DNA from: Prevotellaceae bacterium
GTDB lineage: Bacteria > Bacteroidota > Bacteroidia > Bacteroidales > Bacteroidaceae
Reading direction: 5' to 3'
DNA: 9,615 nucleotides
Assembly: GCA_021153165.1 (NCBI GenBank)
Contig: JAGKTZ010000071.1
Coordinates: 1 to 9,615 of the forward strand
The notes beneath the pieces are model-generated. The model was not told the origin of the DNA and did not search any database. It saw nothing but the letters and a program-made list of their open reading frames with translations. The stretch's first letter is position 1. Each line of letters starts with the position of its first letter. Shown piece by piece: positions 1 to 6,118 of the stretch. The position numbers and the translations under genes were made by a program.

Positions 1-29
1 TGCTATATCTCAAAAAAAAGGTAAATTTG
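1..29 (+). promoter_or_regulatory. Candidate Bacteroidetes promoter for purC
   Basis: TAAATTTG at 22-29 matches the Bacteroidetes sigma-ABfr -7 consensus TAnnTTTG exactly. The matching -33 element (TTTG, 19-21 bases upstream) would fall at the window edge; the first two bases, TG, could be its last two, giving a 19-base spacer, but this cannot be confirmed from the window. Transcription would start about 7 bases downstream, leaving a leader of roughly 30 A-rich bases before the purC ATG at 68, with no Shine-Dalgarno GGAGG, as is common in this phylum. Confidence 0.5.
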
Positions 30-67
30 CAAACGAAAATATATTAACAACAAGAAAATATAAACTT

Positions 68-1012
68 ATGAGTGCTTTAACAAAGACCGATTTCAATTTT
101 CCTGGTCAAACCCAAGTCTATCACGGCAAGGTGCGCGATGTCTATAGCGTAGGCGACCGTCTCGTGATGGTAGCTTCTGACCGCATTTCTGCTTTCGACG
201 TTGTATTGCCCAAAGGCATTCCTTTCAAGGGTCAAATGCTCAATCAAATTGCAGCTAAGTTCCTCGATGCAACAGCAGACATCTGCCCCAACTGGAAGAC
301 GGCTACACCCGACCCAATGGTCACTGTGGGCTTGCGTTGCGAAGGTTTTGCCATCGAAATGATTGTGCGCGGCTATCTATGCGGTTCTGCATGGCGTGCA
401 TACAAGAGCGGTGTGCGCGAAATCTGCGGTGTGCAATTGCCCGAAGGCATGAAGGAAAATCAAAAGTTCCCCACGCCAATCATCACGCCTACGACAAAGG
501 CAGAAATCGGCGAACACGATGCTGATATCTCTAAGGAAGAAATCCTGGCACAGGGTCTCGCTACACCCGAAGAATATGCGTTGCTCGAAAAGTACACCCT
601 AGCACTCTTCCAACGCGGTACAGAGATTGCAGCTGAGCGCGGATTGATTTTGGTAGACACTAAGTACGAATTTGGTAAGCACAACGGCGAAATCTACCTG
701 ATGGACGAAATCCATACGCCCGACTCAAGCCGCTACTTCTACAGCGAAGGCTACGAAGAGCGCTTCAACGCTGGCGAACCTCAAAGACAGTTGTCAAAAG
801 AGTTCGTACGCGAATGGTTGATGGAGAATGGTTTCCAAGGCAAGGAAGGACAACAAGTGCCCGAAATGACCGACGAAATCGTAGAAGGCATCTCGGCTCG
901 CTACATCGAATTGTACGAGCACATCACAGGCGAAACCTTCCACCGTGAAGAAGGTGAAGACCTGCACAGCCGTATCGAAAAGAACGTGTGCGAATATCTG
1001 AACTCGCTCTAA
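68..1012 (+). CDS. purC: Phosphoribosylaminoimidazole-succinocarboxamide synthase (SAICAR synthetase)
   Basis: PurC is a cytosolic enzyme of de novo purine synthesis that joins CAIR and L-aspartate, with ATP, to give SAICAR. The 314-residue protein is complete and shows the family signatures in order: the nucleotide-binding start GKVRDVYSV (20-28), SDRISAFDVVLP (37-48), IPFKGQMLNQ (51-60), VRGYLCGSAWRAYKSG (100-115), the PTTKAEIGEHD stretch (141-151), LILVDTKYEFG (193-203) and LMDEIHTPDSSRYF (211-224). The length fits the longer form of the family found in Bacteroidetes and yeast rather than the roughly 240-residue form. The ATG at 68 sits directly before the conserved start, behind an A-rich leader. 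It is the only certain + strand gene and is followed by a hairpin terminator, so it appears to be monocistronic within this window. Identification is secure. Confidence 0.97.
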   Translation: MSALTKTDFNFPGQTQVYHGKVRDVYSVGDRLVMVASDRISAFDVVLPKGIPFKGQMLNQIAAKFLDATADICPNWKTATPDPMVTVGLRCEGFAIEMIVRGYLCGSAWRAYKSGVREICGVQLPEGMKENQKFPTPIITPTTKAEIGEHDADISKEEILAQGLATPEEYALLEKYTLALFQRGTEIAAERGLILVDTKYEFGKHNGEIYLMDEIHTPDSSRYFYSEGYEERFNAGEPQRQLSKEFVREWLMENGFQGKEGQQVPEMTDEIVEGISARYIELYEHITGETFHREEGEDLHSRIEKNVCEYLNSL

Positions 1013-1047
1013 TAGACACTAAGGGCACAGGCCCATAAATACATTTC

Positions 1048-1082
1048 AAGCGCCATAGTTTCATTGTAAAATTATGGCGCTT
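1048..1082 (+). terminator. Rho-independent-type terminator after purC
   Basis: The 10-base arms AAGCGCCATA (1048-1057) and TATGGCGCTT (1073-1082) are perfect inverted repeats. Pairing continues inward through a G-U and three T-A pairs (1058-1061 with 1069-1072), leaving a 7-base loop at 1062-1068. The 3' side runs into the T-rich TTATTAATTATT. It lies 35 bases after the purC stop. The tail is A/T-mixed rather than a clean T run, so it may be only moderately efficient. A smaller hairpin, GGGC-acag-GCCC, at 1023-1034 precedes it. Confidence 0.62.
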
Positions 1083-1216
1083 ATTAATTATTGTAAGTCA
1101 ATCTCTCACTACAGAAGGACACTTTCAGGAGCTAAATACTTTGTCTTTTCTCTACTTAATTTGACAACAAGATGATCACACTTGGGAGTCCTTTTTTTGC
1201 CTCTAAAAGTGCGAAA

Positions 1217-1236
1217 AATTTTGACATTTCAAAATT
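1217..1236. repeat. AT-rich perfect inverted repeat
   Basis: AATTTTGA (1217-1224) and TCAAAATT (1229-1236) are exact reverse complements around the 4-base loop CATT. AAAAGTG (1205-1211) and CACTTTT (1259-1265) form a wider inverted pair around it. No adjacent gene explains it. It could be a protein-binding palindrome or a weak hairpin. Confidence 0.45.
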
Positions 1237-1283
1237 GTAATCTAGAACGGTAAAAATCACTTTTCTTTGGCAACATAGCAATT

Positions 1284-1409
1284 ACATTAGGGGAAAATAA
1301 AATTACATTAGACCTTTTTCAAACTACAATAAGGGAAGTTTCATCAACAATAAGGGAAGATGCTTCAAAGATAAGGGTAGAATTTTCTTGGATAAGCCTA
1401 TTTTTATGC
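1284..1409. repeat. Degenerate tandem array of six 21-base units
   Basis: Six consecutive units can be laid out with no insertion or deletion at 1284, 1305, 1326, 1347, 1368 and 1389. The two central units, ACAATAAGGGAAGTTTCATCA cut at 1326-1346 and its neighbour at 1347-1367, share their first 13 bases (ACAATAAGGGAAG) and the final TCA; the two left units begin ACATTAG, the fifth has ATAAGGGTAG, and the sixth keeps only GATAAG. The decay outward from the centre looks like an old array. The 21-base period equals two helical turns and also seven codons, so reading frames through it give heptad-like repeats on both strands. There are no unique spacers, so it is not a CRISPR array. Function unknown. 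Confidence 0.7.
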
Positions 1410-1481
1410 AGAAAACGCATAGTTATGCAACAAACACCTCAAATCCTAAGAATATAGCATAAACAACTGCATAATTATGCA
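1405..1481. repeat. TATGC/GCATA palindromic modules
   Basis: Six copies of TATGC or its complement GCATA occur in 77 bases: TATGC at 1405, 1424 and 1476, GCATA at 1417, 1457 and 1469. They form two related modules 52 bases apart, each with two copies 12 bases apart followed by a third in palindromic contact: GCATAGTTATGC (1417-1428, near-perfect) and TGCATAATTATGCA (1468-1481, a perfect 14-base palindrome). The second differs at two positions from the ARG-box-like core TGAATAATTATTCA bound by ArgR/AhrC in other bacteria, but neither flanking gene is an arginine gene and neither begins here, so that is only a resemblance. Confidence 0.55.
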
Positions 1482-1595
1482 TTTCTTAATCGCTCACCAC
1501 GGCGATATTTTCGTACAAATATTTTGCGATGAATTTTACGCGATTTTGGGACCATTAAGTAAGGCTTATTCTGGCATCTAATAGGATAAAAAAAA

Positions 1596-2825
1596 TCATT
1601 CCGCCACCTGACAAATACCCTTAGCAGCTACGTATGCCATGGTCCAAGCCGCCTGCAGATTGAAGCCCCCAGTCACAGCATCGACGTCGAGCACTTCGCC
1701 AGCAAAGTATAACCCCGGGCAATGTTTGCTTTCCAGCGTTTTCGTGGAAATACTCTTCAGACTCACGCCACCGCAGGTCACAAATTCTTCCTTCCATGTG
1801 CCTTTGCCTTCGATGGGATAAACATCGGCGGTCAAGATGGTGGCGAGTTTATTCAATGCCTTTTTGCCCAACTCTGCCCAAGTGCGTGTTTCGGGCAATT
1901 CGGCACGTTGCAACAGATATTGCCACAGACGAGACTGCAAACCGAAGGGGCGCACACTGCCCAACTGCTTTCGGGCATGTTCGACGGATAGCATTTGCAA
2001 TGTCTGCACCACTTCCTCAGTGGTCTGTCCGTCTGCCCACGACACGACGAGTGGGGCACGAAAGTCTTGGTCCGAAAGGTGGCGAGCGGCGTATGAGGAC
2101 AAGCGCAATACGGCTGGTCCGCTGACGCCCCAGTGGGTGATCAGCAAGGTGCCTTCTGCACGAAACTTGGTGCCTGCTATTCCCACCTGCACAGTATCTA
2201 CGACGATGCCCATCAGCGCATTGAGCGCTGCATCTTTGATAGCAAAGGTGTAGAGCGAAGGACAGGGCGACTCCATCTTATGTCCGAGTAACGAGAGCCA
2301 GTCGTGGGCCTCCGACTTAGGTGTGCCTCCGATTGTAACGGCGACTTTATCACAAACTACTGCTGGTTGTTGGCTCTGGAATTGGATTTCCAATTGGCCT
2401 GTCTCAGCCTTTATCACACGCTCGACGGCATGTTTCAAGCAGACCTTGACGCCCAGACGACGGGCGTGCTCTGTCAAGCAATTGATCACTGCGGCAGAGT
2501 CCTGCACCTTGGGAAATACGCACTGATCCTCTTGCGTAACCAAGGCGACGCCGTGCGATTCAAACCAATCGAAAGCGTCGGTGTGGCTGAATTCAGAAAG
2601 CCAACGTTTCATCTGACGATGTCCGCGCGGATAAACATGTGACAGGTCTACAACTTCGGCAAACGAGTTGGTCAAATTGCAACGTCCGCCGCCCGACACA
2701 CGCACCTTGGCCAGGACCGACGATGACTTTTCATAGATAGTCACCTCTGCCTTGGGACATCTCGTCTTGACCTGAATAGCCATAAAGAAACCGGCTGCAC
2801 CTGCGCCTATGATACCGACTTTCAT
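1596..2825 (-). CDS. HI0933/BaiN/YhiN-family FAD-dependent oxidoreductase
   Basis: This is a 409-residue flavoprotein of the HI0933-like (TIGR00275) family, annotated variously as NAD(P)/FAD-dependent oxidoreductase, aminoacetone oxidase-like or BaiN-like. The physiological substrate is not settled for most members, and no function beyond flavin-linked redox chemistry can be read here. Visible signatures are the Rossmann dinucleotide motif GAGAAG at 7-12, the family hallmark KVRVSGGGRCNLTN at 40-53, a C-terminal VTCGGVSLKSI stretch, and the closing FAD-contact segment with FAGEVLDVDAVTGGFN (374-389). Length and start fit the family, the Rossmann motif beginning six residues after the ATG. It lies downstream of phoH with a 102-base gap containing a short hairpin and may be cotranscribed. 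No lesion is visible. Confidence 0.93.
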   Translation of the reverse strand: MKVGIIGAGAAGFFMAIQVKTRCPKAEVTIYEKSSSVLAKVRVSGGGRCNLTNSFAEVVDLSHVYPRGHRQMKRWLSEFSHTDAFDWFESHGVALVTQEDQCVFPKVQDSAAVINCLTEHARRLGVKVCLKHAVERVIKAETGQLEIQFQSQQPAVVCDKVAVTIGGTPKSEAHDWLSLLGHKMESPCPSLYTFAIKDAALNALMGIVVDTVQVGIAGTKFRAEGTLLITHWGVSGPAVLRLSSYAARHLSDQDFRAPLVVSWADGQTTEEVVQTLQMLSVEHARKQLGSVRPFGLQSRLWQYLLQRAELPETRTWAELGKKALNKLATILTADVYPIEGKGTWKEEFVTCGGVSLKSISTKTLESKHCPGLYFAGEVLDVDAVTGGFNLQAAWTMAYVAAKGICQVAE

Positions 2826-2875
2826 ATACTGGAAATCTTAAATACTACGAGTTGATTTGAAAAAACTTCCCCTCG

Positions 2876-2894
2876 CGCTTCAAATTTTTAAGCG
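2876..2894 (-). other. Short hairpin between phoH and the flavoprotein gene
   Basis: CGCTT (2876-2880) and AAGCG (2890-2894) pair around a 9-base AT-rich loop in the 102-base gap. On the minus strand the hairpin is followed by GCGAGGGGAAG and only then by six T, so it is a poor fit to a classic terminator. It could be a weak terminator, a processing site, or chance. Confidence 0.25.
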
Positions 2895-2927
2895 GAGAGA
2901 AAGTATATTAGATGTGCAGCGAACAGC

Positions 2928-3866
2928 CTACTGCTTTCCACCCCTTTCGTAAGCCTCGACAATGCGAGTGACCAATCTGTGGCGAACAATATCCCCCTTG
3001 TTCATCTCGATAAAAGCTATACCGGGAATGCCCTGCAGGATATTCATCGCTTCGATAAGGCCACTGCGTGTAGACTGAGGCAAGTCGATCTGCGTGGTGT
3101 CGCCTGTGATGATCATCTTAGTATTCCACCCCATGCGCGTGAGGAACATTTTGATTTGTGCCGTAGTCGTGTTTTGCGCCTCGTCCAGGATGACCACAGC
3201 ATCGTTGAGGGTGCGACCACGCATGAACGCCAAGGGGGCTATCTGTATGACGTTGGTCTGCATATATTCCTGCAATTTGGCAGGTGGAATCATCTCCTCC
3301 AAAGCATCATACAGGGGTTGGAGATAAGGGTCTATTTTCTCCTTCATATCCCTAGGCAGAAATCCCAACTTCTCGCCGGCTTCTACAGCCGGGCGGCAGA
3401 GTATGATCTTTTTGATTTCCTTATTTTTCAACGCCTTCACTGCAAGTGCAATCGCCACGTAGGTCTTACCCGAACCAGCAGGACCTACTGCAAAGAGCAT
3501 ATCATTGTCGGCACAAGCAGCGACCAGTCTGCGCTGATTTTCCGAACGGGGCGCAATGGGTTTCCCTGTTGTGCTATACACTATAATATCACTGCTGCCC
3601 TCATCACGTAGTCTGCGATTCTTGACAATAGCGAGGATATCTTCTTCGACCAGCGAATTATATTTTGCACAATGCTTTTCGAGCTTTTCAAAAATCTCTT
3701 CAAACAGCACCATATCCTCCTCGCTCCCCATGACTTTGATCACATTGTCGCGGCCAACGATGCGGAGCTTTGGAAACAGGGCGCGCAGGATTTTCAAATT
3801 GATATTGCTTGCACCAAAAAAGAGTATTGGGTCAGCCTCTTCAAGCAAATAATGTTTTTCTATCAT
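2928..3866 (-). CDS. PhoH-like P-loop ATPase
   Basis: This 312-residue cytosolic protein belongs to the PhoH/PhoL family, RNA-associated ATPases related to helicase superfamily 1; the cellular role in Bacteroidetes is not firmly established. Residues 1-110 form the usual N-terminal region with a KH-like or RNA-contact character (NLKILRALFPKLRIVGRD near 23-40). The ATPase core carries Walker A GPAGSGKT (128-135), the CRPAVEAGEKLGFLPGD-like segment as CRPAVEAGEKLGFLPRD (157-173), Walker B VILDEAQN (225-232), the TGDTTQIDLP motif (254-263) and the closing VRHRLVTRIVEAY (294-306). Length is normal. The ATG at 3866 is used because the family-like N-terminus begins there. A terminator for the upstream lipoprotein gene at 3909-3936 implies a separate start for phoH, but no convincing TAnnTTTG element was found in the 42 bases between. 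Confidence 0.95.
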   Translation of the reverse strand: MIEKHYLLEEADPILFFGASNINLKILRALFPKLRIVGRDNVIKVMGSEEDMVLFEEIFEKLEKHCAKYNSLVEEDILAIVKNRRLRDEGSSDIIVYSTTGKPIAPRSENQRRLVAACADNDMLFAVGPAGSGKTYVAIALAVKALKNKEIKKIILCRPAVEAGEKLGFLPRDMKEKIDPYLQPLYDALEEMIPPAKLQEYMQTNVIQIAPLAFMRGRTLNDAVVILDEAQNTTTAQIKMFLTRMGWNTKMIITGDTTQIDLPQSTRSGLIEAMNILQGIPGIAFIEMNKGDIVRHRLVTRIVEAYERGGKQ

Positions 3867-3908
3867 CTGGTATTTTCTTCGGGTAATTAAAGTCTTTTTT
3901 GAACAAGA

Positions 3909-3936
3909 AAAGAACCAGCCACAAGACTGATTCTTT
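3909..3936 (-). terminator. Hairpin terminator after the lipoprotein gene
   Basis: On the minus strand AAAGAATCAG (3936-3927) pairs with CTGGTTCTTT (3918-3909), ten pairs with one G-U, around an 8-base loop (3919-3926). The 3' arm runs on into TCTTGTTC, a T-rich tail. It lies 27 bases after the lipoprotein stop and 42 bases before phoH, so it separates the two genes. Confidence 0.6.
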
Positions 3937-3963
3937 ATATTATATTAGTCACGACACACATTA

Positions 3964-4260
3964 TTAATATACACCAAACTCGTAGCACTTAGAATCAGCT
4001 ACAAGTTTATATCTGGATAATGCTTTTGATACGGGAATACTGTTCTCTAACGCTTGTGATTCTTCCAAAGTCAATTCATCTTCAAACTTTGAAAGCTTTT
4101 CTCCGTATTTCTCTACAACAGACTCTACTTCTTCCTTAGAATCAGCAGATTCAAAGGCCTCTGTCGCTTCTTGTAACAATGCTATCTTTTGGCTTTCTTT
4201 GGAACCACAAGACGTGAGAAATACCAAACCTAACAACAACAAAATATATTTACTTTTCAT
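3964..4260 (-). CDS. Small predicted lipoprotein, unknown function
   Basis: I do not recognise the family of this 98-residue protein. The N-terminus is a lipoprotein signal peptide: basic MKSKY, hydrophobic ILLLLGLVF, then lipobox LTSC with the lipidated cysteine at 18. The mature part begins GSKES and is highly charged, Glu/Lys-rich and probably helical (residues 22-72). It ends in a short segment with a second cysteine at 92. The residues after Cys18 only partly resemble the acidic/lysine export signal of Bacteroidetes surface lipoproteins, so inner-leaflet versus surface location is open. It has its own promoter-like sequence and terminator. Base composition is visibly more AT-rich than phoH (hand count about 37% GC over 4021-4140 against about 55% over two 60-base samples of phoH), suggesting a recent or unconstrained insertion between two housekeeping genes. 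Confidence 0.75.
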   Translation of the reverse strand: MKSKYILLLLGLVFLTSCGSKESQKIALLQEATEAFESADSKEEVESVVEKYGEKLSKFEDELTLEESQALENSIPVSKALSRYKLVADSKCYEFGVY

Positions 4261-4289
4261 ATTATAATATTTTTCCAGATTATGTTTTT

Positions 4290-4318
4290 ATATCATCTTC
4301 AACAGAGAAAAATGATAT
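4290..4318 (-). other. Stem-loop in the lipoprotein leader
   Basis: ATATCAT (4290-4296) and ATGATAT (4312-4318) are exact reverse complements separated by 15 bases. They lie between the proposed start of transcription near 4329 and the ATG at 4260, so the leader mRNA could fold here. All seven pairs are A/T except one, so it is a weak structure. Confidence 0.3.
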
Positions 4319-4335
4319 TATGTTATTAATATGCG

Positions 4336-4366
4336 CAAAGTTAAAAAACTTCTTTCAAATAATAAA
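4336..4366 (-). promoter_or_regulatory. Promoter for the small lipoprotein gene
   Basis: Read on the minus strand, TAACTTTG (4343-4336) matches the TAnnTTTG -7 consensus exactly and is followed by CGC. TTTA (4366-4363), one base from the TTTG -33 consensus, lies 19 bases upstream, the expected spacing. The predicted start near 4329 leaves a leader of about 70 bases. Confidence 0.5.
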
Positions 4367-4467
4367 GGTAATAAATGCAAAAGAAGCAAAAACAGGGTTC
4401 ACATTATCTCTTTCTGTAATCATTATCGCTATTTCTCAGCAATCGAAGCAACTATCAGACGATCTCA

Positions 4468-5370
4468 CTAAGTGCCAAGAGAGGATTTAATGAAATCTTT
4501 TATTGCTAAGAGTTCATCTGGATGAAACCAATGTATTCTGTCATCCTTCTTAAACCAAGTCATTTGCTTTTTTGAATAAACTCGCGTGTTGCGTTGTATC
4601 TTCTCAATGGCTTGTTCCAGTGTCATCTCGCCATCAAGGTAGGCAAAGATTTCTTTATATCCCACCGTATTGAGCGCATTGCACTGGCGATATGGCAAAA
4701 CCCGCTTTACTTCCTCCACCAAACCTTCATCCACCATTTGCAAGACCCTTTGATTGATGCGCGAAAAGAGTTCTTGACGTTCACGACACAAACCTATTTT
4801 CACAATCTCGAAAGGTCGCTGTTTCTTTTCTTTTACCCGAAACGAAGTATATGTTTTGCCAGTCATATAACATATCTCTAGCGCATGAACGACACGTTTG
4901 TGATTTTTGATATCACAGCGTTCGTAATACTCGGGATCAAGCAAACGCAATTCTTGAGCAAGGGGTTCGAGACCCTCGGTCTCATATCGTTTTTGCAAGA
5001 GTTGACGCGTTTCATCGTCCACGGTGGGAATATCGTCTATCCCGTCGCACACGGCATCAATATACATCATCGAACCGCCCGTCATCAAGAGGGCGTCACG
5101 CTGAGCAAACTCCTGCTCCAAAACCGCCAAAGCATCAACTTCATACTGCGCCGCGCTATAATAATCCTCCAAACCCAAAGTATGAATAAAGTAATGCTTT
5201 ACGCGTGAAAGTTCTTGAGAAGTTGGCGCTGCAGTACCAATGGGAATATCACGATAAACCTGTCTTGAATCAGAACTAAGTATCGGGCAGTCGAGCATTT
5301 CTGCCAACTGCAAACTCAGTTCAGTTTTTCCCACGCCAGTAGGTCCCAACAAGACAAAAAGTTTCTTCAT
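4468..5370 (-). CDS. miaA: tRNA dimethylallyltransferase
   Basis: MiaA transfers a dimethylallyl group from DMAPP to N6 of A37 in tRNAs reading codons that start with U, producing i6A37. The 300-residue protein is full length. Motifs are the P-loop GPTGVGKT (9-16), SSDSRQVYR (32-40, with the catalytic Asp at 34), IGTAAPT (44-50), the GGSMMYIDA segment (98-106, a Bacteroidetes-style variant of the usual GGTGLY), KNHKRVVHALEI (155-166) and the tRNA-contact helix QRNTRVYSKKQMTWF (259-273). The ATG at 5370 places the P-loop at the expected distance from the start. It is downstream of the lipid A genes with a 155-base gap containing a large palindrome; no promoter consensus was found in that gap, so it probably depends at least partly on read-through. 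Confidence 0.97.
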   Translation of the reverse strand: MKKLFVLLGPTGVGKTELSLQLAEMLDCPILSSDSRQVYRDIPIGTAAPTSQELSRVKHYFIHTLGLEDYYSAAQYEVDALAVLEQEFAQRDALLMTGGSMMYIDAVCDGIDDIPTVDDETRQLLQKRYETEGLEPLAQELRLLDPEYYERCDIKNHKRVVHALEICYMTGKTYTSFRVKEKKQRPFEIVKIGLCRERQELFSRINQRVLQMVDEGLVEEVKRVLPYRQCNALNTVGYKEIFAYLDGEMTLEQAIEKIQRNTRVYSKKQMTWFKKDDRIHWFHPDELLAIKDFIKSSLGT

Positions 5371-5405
5371 GAAATTATTACCTCAGCAAAACAAATGAAA
5401 CATAA

Positions 5406-5491
5406 ACATTGAGGTATAGCAAAAAGTCGTGGGATATCTGAAGTCGCACCTCGCTAAACTTCGCCAACGTCTTGTGTCTATACCTCAATGT
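5406..5491. repeat. 86-base imperfect palindrome between miaA and its upstream gene
   Basis: ACATTGAGGTATAG (5406-5419) and CTATACCTCAATGT (5478-5491) are perfect 14-base inverted repeats. Beyond them similarity continues inward for about 14 more bases per arm (AAAGTCGTGGG against the complement of CCAACGTCTT), giving roughly 22 of 28 matching positions per arm, and a further pair GAAGT (5440-5444) / ACTTC (5458-5462) sits in the middle. As minus-strand RNA this would form one long hairpin followed by TTTATGTTTCATTTGTTTTG, consistent with a terminator, attenuator or processing element. It could equally be two copies of a 28-base element inserted head to head. It does not show attC core sites. 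Confidence 0.7.
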
Positions 5492-5525
5492 GAAAGATTA
5501 TTTCCTGAAAAGCGTAAAAATACTA

Positions 5526-6086
5526 TTAGTATTCTCCGCCATCGCTATATTCGAATCCTTCGAGATCAAGGTCGTCCGAATTGAAATCGCCGTCACCATA
5601 GAACTCGCTGGCCTCGTCTTCGTCAAAGAAATCACTACCTTTTCCTGTGGTAGGAACGAAACCCAAATCCAACTCCTCAACTTGTTGGGGCGCTTCGCCT
5701 TTACTGCGCAACAACACGGGAGCATCAAGGTTTTCGCCTGGGATGAGTTCCTTTACATCCAAATAAAATACTCTTTCGCTGAAGGGATCGAAAACATATT
5801 CGAACTTTTGTTCTTCGTCCTCGATAAATTCGCTTAAGCGCGTATTAGCCATGACGTACAAATCTTCATCTTCGTGACCTGGTTCGCTCACATCTTCACG
5901 CGTGATTTGTTGTCCGCGCTCCCACTCGTCATCACAAACGTAGAATGAAGTCATTTGGTCATCTGGGTAACCGCAAGAATCCAAAATTGCCTTATTAAGA
6001 TCTAAGAAAGTAGCTTCACTGTCAATTTTGATTTCACGCAAGAAGCCATCTACTTCATCTGATATAAACTTGATGCGATATAGCAT
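5526..6086 (-). CDS. Acidic IS1096 ORF3 / plasmid pRiA4b ORF-3-like protein
   Basis: This 186-residue protein resembles the pRiA4b ORF-3-like family (PF07929), whose biochemical role is unknown; the assignment is from the pattern and not a search. It starts MLYRIKFISD like family members whose N-terminus is a ubiquitin-like beta fold, then LDLNKAILDSCGY (28-40), FYVCDDEWERGQQI (48-61), and the family-like FEYVFDPFSERVFYLDVKEL (95-114). The later KGEAPQQ (129-135) stands where many members have a KG..PPED sequence, so that part is diverged. Residues about 152-186 are a low-complexity Asp/Glu tail ending FEYSDGGEY, probably disordered. Despite the family name there is no transposase or insertion-sequence end nearby. 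It begins 32 bases after lpxA behind a leader of A-rich sequence and is likely cotranscribed with the lipid A genes. Confidence 0.8.
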   Translation of the reverse strand: MLYRIKFISDEVDGFLREIKIDSEATFLDLNKAILDSCGYPDDQMTSFYVCDDEWERGQQITREDVSEPGHEDEDLYVMANTRLSEFIEDEEQKFEYVFDPFSERVFYLDVKELIPGENLDAPVLLRSKGEAPQQVEELDLGFVPTTGKGSDFFDEDEASEFYGDGDFNSDDLDLEGFEYSDGGEY

Positions 6087-6118
6087 ATTTTTTCTTTTAA
6101 TTAATATTGTATATAATC

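Larger units (their letters stand above)
1083..1595. other. Long gene-free region between converging genes
   Basis: No convincing protein-coding gene or structural RNA was found on either strand. The region is strongly AT-rich and lies between the 3' ends of purC and the flavoprotein gene, so it need not carry promoters for either. It contains an AT-rich hairpin (1217-1236), the 21-base repeat array (1284-1409), the TATGC/GCATA modules (1405-1481), and a stretch at 1507-1547 where ATTTT recurs four times at 14-, 12- and 10-base steps, three of them followed by CG-containing bases. A run of seven T at 1192-1198 follows AGTCC and could pair remotely with AAGGAC (1115-1120), but this is weak. 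Eight A at 1588-1595 form a T8 run directly after the flavoprotein stop on the minus strand, without a clear preceding hairpin. Confidence 0.6.

Noticed and set aside
1115..1198. Small RNA ending in a T7 terminator at 1192-1198
   Set aside because: The only supporting stem is a six-base pairing (AAGGAC/GTCCTT) with a loop of nearly 70 bases, and no promoter consensus precedes it.
1284..1409. CRISPR array
   Set aside because: The 21-base units are contiguous and degenerate with no distinct unique spacers of normal length, and no cas genes are present.
1284..1409. Replication origin with iterons or DnaA boxes
   Set aside because: Only one loose TGGATAA core (in the sixth unit) resembles a DnaA box, and no dnaA, dnaN or rep gene is in the window.
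1319..1420. A real 33-residue protein gene on the minus strand
   Set aside because: It starts inside the TATGC module, consists mostly of the repeat, and its frame continues after one stop, so openness is explained by the 21-base period; kept only as an observation.
2979..3611. Long + strand open frame opposite phoH
   Set aside because: It lies wholly antisense to a gene with intact PhoH motifs, shows no recognisable domain, and no promoter or leader supports it.
4382..4467. Terminator after miaA
   Set aside because: The best stem (ATTGCT/AGCGAT on the minus strand, with one G-U) is short and not followed by a T run.
5406..5491. Invertible phase-variable promoter
   Set aside because: The 58-base interior is short for this, contains no TAnnTTTG element in either direction, and no site-specific recombinase gene is nearby; also miaA is an unlikely target.
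5406..5491. Integron attC site
   Set aside because: Although it is an imperfect palindrome, the RYYYAAC/GTTRRRY core sites are absent from its ends.
5526..6086. Insertion sequence or plasmid remnant because of the family name
   Set aside because: No transposase, terminal repeats or target duplication are visible, and the gene fits the operon spacing.
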